Both the position numbers and the translations under genes were made by a program. Positions 1 to 9,162 of a stretch of 64,000 nt of DNA are shown piece after piece (the first letter of the stretch is position 1; every line of letters begins with the position of its first letter). Source of the DNA: Dactylosporangium siamense (GTDB lineage Bacteria; Actinomycetota; Actinomycetes; Mycobacteriales; Micromonosporaceae). The notes under the pieces were generated by a model. The model did no database searches and was not told the origin of the DNA. It was given only the letters and a program-made list of their open reading frames with translations. The stretch is taken from assembly GCF_016862795.1 (NCBI RefSeq), contig NZ_BONQ01000057.1:1-64000 (forward strand), written 5' to 3'.

Positions 1-605
1 ACGGAAGGCAGGGAAGGCAGGGAAGGCGCGGACGGCGTGGGTGGCGCGGTGGCGGGGAACGGGCGGGCGGCGACCGGCAGCACGATGGCGCTCACGGCGA
101 GGGCGACGACGAGCGGTGACACCCCGGCGGCCACCGCGGCCCCGCCGGCGAGGCTGCCGGCGAGCAGGGCCCCGCTGAACGCGGCGTGGGACCGGTTCAT
201 CGTCCGGCGGCCAGGCACGCGCTCGGTGTGCGCGGCGAGCCCGACGGCGGCGACGTTGCAGGCGCCCGTGCCGACGCCGAACAGGACGACGGCGGCCAGC
301 AGCACCCCCGCCGGGGCGGCCGGCCCGGCCGTCGCGGCCAGGACCGGCAGCGGGGCCAGGACGGTGAACCCGACGACCGCGGCGCGGCCGAGGCGCAGCC
401 CGAACCGCCCCAGCAGCCGCCCGGTGGCGAACATCGCGGGCAGGGTGGCGAGGCCGCAGGCGAGCAGGACGGTGCCGAGCCGCCCGGGGCCGCCGGCCGC
501 GTCGCACAGGACGGGCATCGCGGCGAGGTAGGGCGCCCAGAGCAGTCCGTACAGGGCGAACGTGGGCACCGGCCGGGCCCGGGCGGTTGTCGAGAACATT
601 CGCAT
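1..605 (-). CDS. MFS transporter, YbjJ-like, N-terminal part (runs off left edge)
   Basis: The minus strand stays open from an ATG at 605 to the window edge, giving about 201 residues of a hydrophobic protein. It starts MRMFSTTARARPVPTFALYG and continues with alternating hydrophobic segments. A region near residues 115-150 (NVAAVGLAAHTER, then RRTMNRSHAAFSG) matches the pattern of small-molecule exporters of the YbjJ group (Asn, Glu-Arg, Arg-x-Met, His-x-x-Phe-Ser-Gly). A membrane exporter or permease is therefore likely; the substrate is unknown. An upstream ATG at 610 is in another frame, and a second in-frame ATG lies at 599. The C-terminal half is outside the window. An inverted repeat at 628-641 lies just upstream and could be an operator. 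Confidence 0.7.
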   Translation of the reverse strand, partial: MRMFSTTARARPVPTFALYGLLWAPYLAAMPVLCDAAGGPGRLGTVLLACGLATLPAMFATGRLLGRFGLRLGRAAVVGFTVLAPLPVLAATAGPAAPAGVLLAAVVLFGVGTGACNVAAVGLAAHTERVPGRRTMNRSHAAFSGALLAGSLAGGAAVAAGVSPLVVALAVSAIVLPVAARPFPATAPPTPSAPSLPSLPS

Positions 606-627
606 CCCATCGCCGAGACATTGACGC

Positions 628-641
628 TGACGAAACCGTCA
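628..641. promoter_or_regulatory. Inverted repeat, possible operator
   Basis: TGACG-AAAC-CGTCA is a perfect 5-bp-arm inverted repeat. It lies 23 bp upstream of the MFS start on the minus strand, in the divergent region shared with the glycosidase gene. A role as a repressor site for the transporter is inference from position only. Confidence 0.3.
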
Positions 642-735
642 CATCGGACCGTAACGATCTCGTCCGGTCTCGGTCATCTCGGTGAGTGCGTTGTCCGGCC
701 GGGTTGGTCGAGTGTGCCGGAGTTGGCCGCCCGTA

Positions 736-765
736 TTGACAGCGGCCGGGCGGTCATCCTATGTT
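736..765 (+). promoter_or_regulatory. Candidate sigma70-type promoter for the secreted glycosidase
   Basis: A perfect TTGACA at 736-741 is followed, after 18 bp, by TATGTT at 760-765. It would give a leader of roughly 210 nt before the ATG at 984. No attenuator was recognised in that leader. Only the two hexamers support the call. Confidence 0.4.
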
Positions 766-983
766 TCGCCGAGCATGTCCGTACCCCGTCGATCGGTGCG
801 ACCGCCAGACGCACCACAGGTTGGCCTTCGCCCGCCAGATTGCCGCCAAGGCTCGCGCTCGCCGATCGCAAGACATCCCATGTATACCCCGCCCTGATCG
901 TCCGGGATGCGCGACATGCCGGGGTCTTCGGCGATCCCTGATTCCTGCGTCATCGGTCTCACGTAGTCCGACAAGGAGCCGCG

Positions 984-3638
984 ATGTCCCCCACCGCCTG
1001 GCGCCGGGCGCTCATGCCCGTCGTCGCCGCCGCCACACTGGCCGGCACGCTGTTGTACACGGTCGTCCAGTCCAGGCCCGCCAACGCCTCGACGACCGAC
1101 GCCGCGTTCAACTCGAGCTCCGGCACCCTGGATGTGAACTACGGTTCGTACCTGTCCAAGCACGACGTGGTCTACAACTCACCGAACACCAACCCGCTCT
1201 ACGGCCTGACCGTCGGCAACGGCCGGACCGGCGCGATGGTCTGGAACGCCAACCAGCTCTCGATGCAGGTGTCCGGGGTGGACCTGTCGGAGCAGTCGGC
1301 GTACGCGGCCGGCAACGTCAACCTCACCACGACGCCGGCGATGAACACCGGCTACTCGACGTTCCAGCAGCGGCTGTCGCTGTACGACGGCACGCTGACG
1401 ACGAAGTACGACACCAACCGCACCGTCACGATCATGGGCTCGCCCAACTCCGAGGTCATGGGCATCCACGTCGACGACACCCGGTCGGGCGTCTCGAACA
1501 TCACCCTCGAGCTGAGCCTGTGGGACCTCAACGCGGTCACCAACTCCGCCGACGTGCCGAACCTGACCACCTGGAAGACCGCGTCGACCTTCGCCGACGC
1601 GGGCGGCATCGGCATCTCCCGCGGCCAGGCCGACCCCAACGGGTTCGGCTACACCCTCGCCGCGTCGGTGGAGGGCGCCGGCTACACGTCATCGACGGTC
1701 AACGGCACCCGGGTCCGGCTGACGATCACGCCGTCGTCGAGCTACACGATCTGGTTCACGGCGGCGTCGCGGATCAACGCGCCGAACCGGGACTCCGTCA
1801 CCGCGGCGCGTAACCAGCTCTCCTCGGTGAAGAGCACCGGCTACGCCAACACGTTCACCAACTACAAGAACTGGTGGCACAGCTTCTGGGGCAGGTCGTT
1901 CGTCCAGTACGGCGGCAGCAACGACGCCGACTACCTGGAGAACGCCTACTACCTGTCGACCTACATGATCGCCGCCGGTGGTTTCGGCAACTACCCGGTG
2001 CACTTCATCAACGGCGTCTTCCGCGCGACGCAGGACAACACGAAGTGGTCCAACGGCTACTGGTACTGGAACCAGCGCGACGTCTACAACTCGTTCCTGG
2101 CATCGAACCATGCCGACATGATGTCGACGTTCAACCGCCTCTACAGTCGAAATCAGGCCGCACTGACGTCGTACACGCAGACCCGGTACGGGGTCGGTAA
2201 CGCGTTGTGGGTGCCGGAGACGATGGGCTGGGACGGCAACGCCCGCGGCACCGTCGGCAGCGACTACGTCAACGACATCTACTCCACCGGCACCGAGGCC
2301 GCGTACAACATGTACCTGCAGTACCGGTACACCAACGACACCGCGTATCTGCAGAACACGGTCTACCCGTACATGCGTGACGTGCTGCGCTTCTACCAGA
2401 ACCGGTTCCAGCTGCAGAACAACGAGTGGGTCATGCCCAACTCGAACGCGCACGAGACCTACTGGGACGTGCGCAACGCGATCACCGACCTCGCCGCGGT
2501 GCGCCTGCTGGCCCCGATCGCCATCCAGGTCGCCACCGACCTCAACGTCGACAGCGGGCTGCGCACCCAGTGGCAGGACCTGGTCAACCGGATGCACCCG
2601 TACCAGGTCTCCAACGGCGCCTGGCTGCCGCACGACCCGCCCGCGCCGGCCCAGCAGCGCAACGGCGAGAACGTGTCCGCCGAGCTGATCTGGCCGTACG
2701 ACCGCACCGGCATCGGCGCGAGCGACTACCAGACCGCGCTCAACACGTGGAACAGCCGGCCGAACCCGTACAGCAACGTGTGGGCCAACGACCACGCCCA
2801 GGCGGCCCGGCTGGGCCTCGGTGACCAGACCTTCAACGGCATGAAGACCATGCTGCAGCGCTACCAGAACTACCCCAACGGCATGACCAACAACACCAAC
2901 GGCGTCTTCGAGTACCTCGGCATCCACCTGGTGGCGATGAACGAGGCGCTGATGCAGAGCTACAACGACAAGATCCGGGTGTTCCCCGCCGCGCCGACGT
3001 TCGGCGGCTTCACCGGCAAGTTCACGCTGCTGGCCAAGGACGGCTTCCTGGTCTCCTCCGAGCGGGAGGGCGGCGAGATCAAGTACGTCGGCCTGCGCAG
3101 CCTGCACGGCAAGCAGGCCCGGGTGGTCAACCCGTGGGGCACCCAGCAGGTCCGGGTCCGGCGGACCTCCGACAACGCGATCATCACCACCTCGACCGCG
3201 TCGGAGATCAGCTTCGCCACCGCGGCGAACACCAACTACGTCGTGGAGCGCACCGCGAAGCTGCTGTCGGCGTACTCGGCGACCACGCTGACCGGCACCC
3301 AGAACAACGGCGTGAAGTCGCTGTCCGGCACCGCGTCCACCCTCGGCATCGGCGGTGGCAGCCAGCCCACCGGTGGCCCGACGTTCTACGGCGACATCAA
3401 CTACGGCGGTTCGGCGGTCACGCTCGGCGTCGGCGACTACGACCTCGGGCAGTTGCAGGCGGCCGGGATCGCCAACGACAGCGTCTCCTCCATCCGGGTG
3501 CCGTCCGGCTGGACCGTCGCCGGGTTCCAGCACAGCGGCTTCGCCGGGACGCAGTGGACGTTCACCGCCGACAACCCGAACATGATCAACACCGGCAACA
3601 ACGACGCGATCTCCTCGGTGCGCATCACCAAGGCCTGA
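984..3638 (+). CDS. Secreted glycoside hydrolase (GH95/DUF5703-like) with C-terminal beta/gamma-crystallin domain
   Basis: The 884-residue product begins with a signal peptide (about residues 1-36, ending near SRPANA). An N-terminal beta-rich region (40-290) and a large aromatic-rich helical region (300-690) follow. The helical region carries YWYWNQRDVYNSF and SNAHETYWDVRNA, which suit the alpha/alpha-barrel glycosidases around GH95 and the DUF5703 group. A likely role is removal of side-chain sugars from polysaccharide outside the cell; the exact substrate is not visible. The last 85 residues (YGGSAVTLGVGDYDLGQL, then NDAISSVRITKA) look like a beta/gamma-crystallin module, often calcium- or carbohydrate-binding. 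The ATG at 984 is preceded by AAGGAG at good spacing. It stands alone, ahead of a strong hairpin. Fold class is fairly sure, specificity is not. Confidence 0.8.
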   Translation: MSPTAWRRALMPVVAAATLAGTLLYTVVQSRPANASTTDAAFNSSSGTLDVNYGSYLSKHDVVYNSPNTNPLYGLTVGNGRTGAMVWNANQLSMQVSGVDLSEQSAYAAGNVNLTTTPAMNTGYSTFQQRLSLYDGTLTTKYDTNRTVTIMGSPNSEVMGIHVDDTRSGVSNITLELSLWDLNAVTNSADVPNLTTWKTASTFADAGGIGISRGQADPNGFGYTLAASVEGAGYTSSTVNGTRVRLTITPSSSYTIWFTAASRINAPNRDSVTAARNQLSSVKSTGYANTFTNYKNWWHSFWGRSFVQYGGSNDADYLENAYYLSTYMIAAGGFGNYPVHFINGVFRATQDNTKWSNGYWYWNQRDVYNSFLASNHADMMSTFNRLYSRNQAALTSYTQTRYGVGNALWVPETMGWDGNARGTVGSDYVNDIYSTGTEAAYNMYLQYRYTNDTAYLQNTVYPYMRDVLRFYQNRFQLQNNEWVMPNSNAHETYWDVRNAITDLAAVRLLAPIAIQVATDLNVDSGLRTQWQDLVNRMHPYQVSNGAWLPHDPPAPAQQRNGENVSAELIWPYDRTGIGASDYQTALNTWNSRPNPYSNVWANDHAQAARLGLGDQTFNGMKTMLQRYQNYPNGMTNNTNGVFEYLGIHLVAMNEALMQSYNDKIRVFPAAPTFGGFTGKFTLLAKDGFLVSSEREGGEIKYVGLRSLHGKQARVVNPWGTQQVRVRRTSDNAIITTSTASEISFATAANTNYVVERTAKLLSAYSATTLTGTQNNGVKSLSGTASTLGIGGGSQPTGGPTFYGDINYGGSAVTLGVGDYDLGQLQAAGIANDSVSSIRVPSGWTVAGFQHSGFAGTQWTFTADNPNMINTGNNDAISSVRITKA

Positions 3639-3651
3639 TCCGCCCGCACCT

Positions 3652-3687
3652 GGTCGTGGATCGCCGTTCCGGCGGCGATCCACGACC
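3652..3687 (+). terminator. Hairpin terminator after the glycosidase gene
   Basis: A perfect 14-bp stem (3652-3665 with 3674-3687) and an 8-nt loop begin 14 bp after the stop codon. There is no clear U-tract, which is common for actinobacterial terminators. Confidence 0.7.
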
Positions 3688-4100
3688 TCTGTCGACGTCT
3701 TCCGGCAGGCATCACCCGGTCTCCATGGGATCGGCAATACCACCGATGTATGACGGCGAAGATCGGCTTTAGGGCGCGTTCAGGCGTCGAACCGGCACCA
3801 TTCATCCGATGAAAGTGTTGACAGTTCGGCAGCCTTCTTGCAACAGTCGTCAGCGACAGCGGCAATCCCGGGTGATCGGGCACGGGCCGCTGTCACCGTA
3901 GGTGCGTCGGCGCGCTCCTCCCGCATGTGAAGGAGTCCGCCGATGTCGAGGCGTCGCGTCCGTCCGCCACCGATGCCGCCCGTGCCGGTCCCGCCGCCGG
4001 CCATGTGAGCGCCGCCCCACGCCGCACCTCCGCCGCACACCCCCCGTCGCACCCCTCCGCCGCACGCCACCGGGCCTGTCGGTCCGGGAAGGAGCGCCGC
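3688..4100. other. Intergenic region before the sugar dehydrogenase gene
   Basis: About 410 bp without a credible gene. A consensus -35 (TTGACA, 3818-3823) is present but no good -10 lies 16-18 bp away. The reading frame of the next gene is open back to 3927, but that stretch encodes low-complexity Ala/Pro/Arg sequence with no signal peptide and is taken as untranslated. GGAAGGAG at 4087-4094 serves the ATG at 4101. Confidence 0.5.
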
Positions 4101-7010
4101 ATGCACGTCGTGGACCAGTACCCAAGACATCGAAATATTCCAAATCGGCGATGGATTTACGCCACCGCTGTGCTGATGGCCGCCTGGGCGGCGACCGTCG
4201 TGGTCACAGCGCCGCCCGCCGAGGCACACACCGCCATCAACGCGGCCGACTGGCAGCAGGTCGAGCTCGCCCGCGGGGTCGCCGAGGTCGGCGAACCCAT
4301 GACCCTGGCCGTCCTGCCCGACCGCTCGGTGCTGCACACGGCGCGTAACGGCACGCTGCGCCGCACCGACGTCAACGGCACCACGTCGGTCGTCGCGAAC
4401 ATCCCGGTGTACACGCACGACGAGGAGGGGTTGCAGGGAGTCGCCGTCGACCCCAACTTCGCCAGCAACCGGTACATCTACCTGTACTACGCCCCGCCGT
4501 TGTCGACGCCGGGCGGCGACGCCCCGGCCACCGGCACCGCCGCGACCTGGAACACCTGGCGGGGCGTCAACCGGCTGTCCCGGTTCACGCTGAGCACCAG
4601 CTGGGCGCTGAGCGGCGAGGCGATGATCATCGAGGTGGCGACCGACCGGGGCATGTGCTGCCACGTCGGCGGCGACATCGACTTCGACGCGGCCGGCAAC
4701 CTGTTCCTGACGACCGGCGACGACACGAACCCGTTCGACTCCGCCGGCTACGCGCCGATCGACGAGCGGACCGACCGCAACCCGGCCTACGACGCGCAGC
4801 GCTCCGCCGGCAACACCAACGACCTGCGGGGCAAGATCCTGCGGATCAAACCGAACGCGACCGGCGGCGGCTACACGGTGCCGTCCGGCAACCTGTTCGC
4901 GCCCGGCACGGCCAACACCCGGCCGGAGATCTACGCGATGGGCTTCCGCAACCCGTTCCGCATGAACGTCGACAAGGCCACCGGCGTCGTCTACGTCGGC
5001 GACTACGGGCCGGACGCCGGCACCACCAGCGCCACCCGCGGCCCGAGCGGCCAGGTCGAGTTCGACCGGGTGCCGTCGCCGGGCAACTACGGCTGGCCGT
5101 ACTGCACCGGCACCAACACCACGAACGAGACCTACAACGAGTGGAACTTCGCCACCAACGCGACCGGAGCGAAGTACAACTGCACGGGTGGCCCGACGAA
5201 CAACTCGTTCCGCAACACCGGCCTGGGCACGCTGCCGGCCGCGCGTCCGTCGTGGATCCGCTACGCCGGTGACGCCGGTTCGCCGCCGGAGTTCGGCAGC
5301 GGCTCCGAGTCGCCGATGGGCGGCCCGGTGTACCGCTACGACGCCGCGAACCCGTCGACGGTGAAGTTCCCCGCCGACTTCGACGGGCACTACTTCGCCG
5401 GTGAGTTCGGCCGCCGCTGGATCAAGACCGTGCACGTCAACGGCGACGGTTCGCCGGGCAGCATCATCGGCTTCCCGTGGACCGGCACCCAGGTCATGGA
5501 CATGGCGTTCGGCCCGGACGGCGCGCTGTACGTGCTGGACTACGGCACCGGGTTCGGCAGCCCGGACTCGTTCTCGGCGCTGTACCGCATCGAGTACATC
5601 GGCCGGGGCACCAACCGCGCACCGATCGCCCGCGCGGCCGGCACCCCGACGTCCGGCGCCGCGCCGCTGACGGTCAACTTCTCCTCCGCCGGATCCAGCG
5701 ACCCGGACGGCAACCCGATCACGTTCTCGTGGGCGTTCGGCGACGGCACCACGTCGACGGCGGCCAACCCGACGAAGACGTACAGCACCGCTGGCACCTA
5801 CACGGCCACGCTGACCGTCCGGGACAACGCCAACCCACCGGCGTCGGCGACGGCGAGCGTGCAGATCAGCGTCGGCAACACGGCCCCGACGGTCAACATC
5901 ATCACGCCGGTCAACGGACAGCTGTTCAGCTTCGGCGACACGGTGCCGTACCAGATCCAGGTCACCGACCCGGAGGACGGCACGATCAACTGCAGCCGGG
6001 TCCGCATGACCTACCTGCTCGGCCACGACAGCCACGCGCACCAGATCACGTCGCAGACCGGCTGCTCCGGCACGATCACGGTACCGGTCGACGGTGAGCA
6101 CGACGCCGCCGCGAACGTCTTCGGGGTGTGGGACGCCGAGTACACCGACAACGGCGGCATCACCACGCACAAGCAGAGCATCACCCAGCCGCGGCACCGG
6201 CAGGCCGAGCACTTCGGGGCGATGTCCGGCGTCGGGCTGTTCGACAAGGCGACCGCCGAGGGTGGGCGGACCGTCGGCGACATCCAGAACGGCGAGTGGA
6301 TCAGCTTCACGCCGTACGCGCTGAGCGGCGCCACCTCGTTCACGGCGCGGGTCTCCTCGGGCGGCCCGGGCGGCACCCTGTCGCTGCGCGCCGGCTCGGC
6401 GACGGGCACGCTGCTCGGCAGCGCCGCGGTGCCGAACACCGGCAGCTTCGAGACGTTCACGAACGTCACCGGCAACCTGTCCAACCTGCCGTCCGGCACC
6501 ACCACGCTGTTCCTGGTGTTCACCGGCGGTTCCGGGGCGCTGTTCGACGTGGACTCGTTCACCATCAACAGCGGCGGCCCGCCGCCGTCGAACCTGGCGC
6601 TGAACAAGCCGGCGACCGCGGACAGTCAGTGCGCGTCGACGGAGGCGCCGGCGAAGGCCGTGAACGGCACGGTCAACGGTGGCAACGCCGACAAGTGGTG
6701 CTCGGTGGGCGCCACCAAGTGGCTGCAGGTCGACCTGGGCTCCAGCCAGTCGGTCAGCCGGGTGGTGGTCCGGCACGCGGGTGCCGGTGGGGAGAACGCG
6801 GCGTGGAACACCCGTGACTTCGACATCCAGGTGAGCACCAACGGCACCACCTGGACGACCGTCGCGTCGCCGCGGGGGAACACCGCCAACGTCACCACCC
6901 ACACGTTCACCGCGACGAACGCCCGGTACGTCCGGATGAACGTGCTGGTGCCGACCAGCAACACCGACACCGCCGCCCGCATCTACGAGTTCGAGGCCTA
7001 CGCCAGCTGA
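4101..7010 (+). CDS. Secreted PQQ-type glucose/sorbosone dehydrogenase with PKD, CBM6 and F5/8C modules
   Basis: The 969-residue product starts MHVVDQYPRH with a signal region ending near PPAEAHT (residue 36-38). Residues 45-500 form a beta-propeller of the GSDH family (HDEEGLQGVAVDPNF, GDIDFDAAGNLF, then a run typical of PQQ-dependent soluble sugar dehydrogenases or their non-catalytic relatives). A PKD domain follows (505-590, SWAFGDGTTST), then an Ig-like segment (594-690), a CBM6-type module (697-825, beginning QAEHF) and a discoidin/F5-8C module (830-969, NLALNKPATADSQC). It probably oxidises or binds sugars at a polysaccharide surface outside the cell. The longer frame from 3927 is rejected because 4101 has the ribosome site and the signal peptide. 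It lies 77 bp upstream of the ThuA/keto-sugar hydrolase gene, whose last domain is nearly the same. Confidence 0.85.
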   Translation: MHVVDQYPRHRNIPNRRWIYATAVLMAAWAATVVVTAPPAEAHTAINAADWQQVELARGVAEVGEPMTLAVLPDRSVLHTARNGTLRRTDVNGTTSVVANIPVYTHDEEGLQGVAVDPNFASNRYIYLYYAPPLSTPGGDAPATGTAATWNTWRGVNRLSRFTLSTSWALSGEAMIIEVATDRGMCCHVGGDIDFDAAGNLFLTTGDDTNPFDSAGYAPIDERTDRNPAYDAQRSAGNTNDLRGKILRIKPNATGGGYTVPSGNLFAPGTANTRPEIYAMGFRNPFRMNVDKATGVVYVGDYGPDAGTTSATRGPSGQVEFDRVPSPGNYGWPYCTGTNTTNETYNEWNFATNATGAKYNCTGGPTNNSFRNTGLGTLPAARPSWIRYAGDAGSPPEFGSGSESPMGGPVYRYDAANPSTVKFPADFDGHYFAGEFGRRWIKTVHVNGDGSPGSIIGFPWTGTQVMDMAFGPDGALYVLDYGTGFGSPDSFSALYRIEYIGRGTNRAPIARAAGTPTSGAAPLTVNFSSAGSSDPDGNPITFSWAFGDGTTSTAANPTKTYSTAGTYTATLTVRDNANPPASATASVQISVGNTAPTVNIITPVNGQLFSFGDTVPYQIQVTDPEDGTINCSRVRMTYLLGHDSHAHQITSQTGCSGTITVPVDGEHDAAANVFGVWDAEYTDNGGITTHKQSITQPRHRQAEHFGAMSGVGLFDKATAEGGRTVGDIQNGEWISFTPYALSGATSFTARVSSGGPGGTLSLRAGSATGTLLGSAAVPNTGSFETFTNVTGNLSNLPSGTTTLFLVFTGGSGALFDVDSFTINSGGPPPSNLALNKPATADSQCASTEAPAKAVNGTVNGGNADKWCSVGATKWLQVDLGSSQSVSRVVVRHAGAGGENAAWNTRDFDIQVSTNGTTWTTVASPRGNTANVTTHTFTATNARYVRMNVLVPTSNTDTAARIYEFEAYAS
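6581..7010 (+). repeat. 430-bp direct repeat, copy 1 (F5/8C-encoding)
   Basis: This segment, up to and including the stop codon, is closely matched by 8686-9115 at the end of the next gene. By eye most positions agree and both copies are 430 bp. It encodes the F5/8C module shared by the two secreted proteins. Confidence 0.9.
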
Positions 7011-7017
7011 GGTCCCA

Positions 7018-7043
7018 GTGGGCGGGGCTCCGGCTCCGCCCAC
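7018..7043 (+). terminator. Hairpin between the two secreted-enzyme genes
   Basis: An 11-bp stem with one G-U pair (7018-7028 with 7033-7043) and a TCCG loop starts 8 bp after the stop codon. It may end or attenuate transcription before the ThuA gene 45 bp further on. Confidence 0.45.
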
Positions 7044-7087
7044 CGGCCCGCTCCGCCCATTTCGGGTCCGCCGAAGGGAAGCAGATC

Positions 7088-9115
7088 ATGATTCTCCGCA
7101 GAGTGCTCGGCGTCGCCACGGTCACGGCGGCGCTGCTCGCCCTGGCACACGCCCCGCAGAGCCAGGCCGCCGACACCGCCTACGACGTGCTGGTGTTCTC
7201 CAAGACGGCGGGCTTCCGCCACGACGCGATCCCCGCCGGCATCCAGGCGATCCGCGACCTGGGCGCCGCCAACAACTTCACCGTCACCGCGACCGAGGAC
7301 GCCAACGCGTTCACCACCGCCAACCTCGCCCAGTACGAGGCGGTCGTGTTCCTCAACACCACCGGCGACGTGCTCAACGCCGCCCAGGAGACCGCTTTCG
7401 AGTCCTACATCCGTGGTGGCGGCGGCTACGCCGGCGTGCACGCGGCGGCGGACACCGAGTACGGCTGGTCGTTCTACGGCACGCTGGTCGGTGCGTACTT
7501 CGCGTCGCACCCGGCGATCCAGCAGGTGAACGTCCGCGTCGAGAACCGCGCGCACGCGGCGACCGCGCACCTGCCGCAGGTCTGGACCCGCACCGACGAG
7601 CTGTACAACTACCAGACCAACCCGCGCTCGACCGCCCGCGTCCTGGCGAACCTGGACGAGAGCTCGTACTCGGGCGGAACCATGGGCGCGGACCACCCGA
7701 TCACCTGGTGCAAGACCATCGACAGTGGACGGTCGTTCTACACCGGACTCGGGCACACCATCGCCTCCTACACCGAGGCGAACTTCCGCAACCAGCTCCT
7801 CGGCGGCATCCGGTACGCGGCCGGCAAGACGAAGGCCGACTGCCGCCCGGAGACCGGATACACCACGCTGTACAACGGCGCGACGACCGGCTGGTCCCAG
7901 GCCGGCCCGGGCAGCTTCACCAACAGCGACGCCACCCTGACCTCCGTCGGCGGCCTGGGCCTGCTGTGGTACTCGGCGAAGGAGTTCCGCGCGTACTCGC
8001 TGAAGCTCGACTGGCGGATGCCCGGCGACGACAACTCCGGCATCTTCGTCGGCTTCCCGGCCAGCACCGACCCGAACTCGGCGATCAACAACGGATACGA
8101 GATCCAGATCGACGCCACCGACACCGACGACCGGACCACCGGGTCGATCTACGGCTTCAAGTCCGCCGACCTCGCCGCGCGCAACGCCGCCCTGAACCCG
8201 CCCGGCGAGTGGAACACCTACGAGATCCTCGTCGAGGGGGAGCGGCTGCGCGTGTACCTCAACGGCCGGCTCATCAACGACTTCACCAACACCGTGCCGG
8301 CGCGTTCGCTGGTGCAGGGGTACATCGGCATCCAGAACCACGGCACGGGCGACGACGTGTCGTTCCGCAACGTCCGCATCAAGGAGCTGCCGGGCGGGGA
8401 CACCACGCCGCCGACGGTGCCGGGCAACAACCGGGTGACCGCGACGACGTCCAGCAGCATCGCGCTGGCCTGGAACGCCTCGACCGACAACGTCGGGGTC
8501 AGCGGCTACGACGTGTTCCGGGAGAACGGCGCGACCGACGTCCTGGTCGGCTCGCCGACCGGCACCACCTTCACGGTCGGCGGCCTGGCCGCGGGCACCG
8601 GCTACACGTTCTACGTCGTGGCCAGGGACGCGGCCGGCAACCGCTCCGGCGCCTCGAACGCGGTGACCGCGACGACCACCGGCGCGCCGCCGTCGAACCT
8701 GGCGCTGAACAAGACCGCGACCGCGGACAGCCAGTGCGCGGCGTCGGAGGCGCCGGCGAAGGCCGTGAACGGGACGGTCAACGGCGGTAACGCCGACAAG
8801 TGGTGTTCGGTAGGTGCGTCGAAGTGGTGGCAGGTCGACCTGGGCTCCAGCCAGTCGGTCAGCCGGGTCGTGATCCGGCACGCCGGGGCGGGTGGGGAGA
8901 ACGCGGCGTGGAACACGCGTGACTTCGACATCCAGGTGAGCACCAACGGCACCACGTGGACGACGGTCTCCTCGCCGCGGGGGAACACGGCCAACGTCAG
9001 CACGCACACGTTCGCCGCGACGAACGCCCGCTACCTGCGGCTGAACGTGATCACACCGACCAGCAACACCGACGCCGCCGCCCGCATCTACGAGTTCGAG
9101 GCCTACGCCAGCTGA
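7088..9115 (+). CDS. Secreted ThuA / 3-keto-disaccharide hydrolase / FN3 / F5-8C protein
   Basis: The 675-residue product has a signal peptide (about 1-28, ending SQA). Domain order is ThuA-like class-I glutamine amidotransferase fold (30-255, YDVLVFSKTAGFRHD, GGGGYAGVHAAADTEY), a DUF1080-type domain now named 3-keto-disaccharide hydrolase (257-435, FTNSDATLTS, DWRMPGDDNSGIFVGF), fibronectin type III (440-530) and F5/8C (535-675). The family names suggest release or conversion of oxidised (3-keto) glycosides outside the cell, which suits the upstream sugar dehydrogenase. GAAGGGAA precedes the ATG. The ThuA part is a close paralogue of the gene at 60756. Catalysis by either enzyme domain is inferred, not shown. 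Confidence 0.82.
   Translation: MILRRVLGVATVTAALLALAHAPQSQAADTAYDVLVFSKTAGFRHDAIPAGIQAIRDLGAANNFTVTATEDANAFTTANLAQYEAVVFLNTTGDVLNAAQETAFESYIRGGGGYAGVHAAADTEYGWSFYGTLVGAYFASHPAIQQVNVRVENRAHAATAHLPQVWTRTDELYNYQTNPRSTARVLANLDESSYSGGTMGADHPITWCKTIDSGRSFYTGLGHTIASYTEANFRNQLLGGIRYAAGKTKADCRPETGYTTLYNGATTGWSQAGPGSFTNSDATLTSVGGLGLLWYSAKEFRAYSLKLDWRMPGDDNSGIFVGFPASTDPNSAINNGYEIQIDATDTDDRTTGSIYGFKSADLAARNAALNPPGEWNTYEILVEGERLRVYLNGRLINDFTNTVPARSLVQGYIGIQNHGTGDDVSFRNVRIKELPGGDTTPPTVPGNNRVTATTSSSIALAWNASTDNVGVSGYDVFRENGATDVLVGSPTGTTFTVGGLAAGTGYTFYVVARDAAGNRSGASNAVTATTTGAPPSNLALNKTATADSQCAASEAPAKAVNGTVNGGNADKWCSVGASKWWQVDLGSSQSVSRVVIRHAGAGGENAAWNTRDFDIQVSTNGTTWTTVSSPRGNTANVSTHTFAATNARYLRLNVITPTSNTDAAARIYEFEAYAS
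8686..9115 (+). repeat. 430-bp direct repeat, copy 2 (F5/8C-encoding)
   Basis: Second copy of the segment at 6581-7010, in the same orientation and also ending at a stop codon. It is diverged mostly at silent positions. Recombination between the copies would remove about 2.1 kb and leave the first protein's C-terminus intact. Confidence 0.9.
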
Positions 9116-9122
9116 ACACCGG

Positions 9123-9144
9123 AGGGGGCCCGGCCGGGCCCCCT
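9123..9144. terminator. Palindromic terminator after the ThuA gene
   Basis: AGGGGGCCCGG is followed directly by its exact reverse complement, giving a 22-bp perfect palindrome 8 bp after the stop codon. It sits between the plus-strand ThuA gene and the convergent SMI1-like frame, so it may work in both directions. Confidence 0.75.
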
Positions 9145-9162
9145 TCTCGGGTTGCCTGGCGC

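Noticed and set aside
3818-3823. Consensus TTGACA as promoter for the sugar dehydrogenase
   Set aside because: No acceptable -10 box lies 16-18 bp downstream.
3780-7043. 1087-residue open frame antisense to the sugar dehydrogenase gene
   Set aside because: Arg/Gly/Val-rich composition and no family motif. It mirrors the G/C third positions of the real plus-strand gene.
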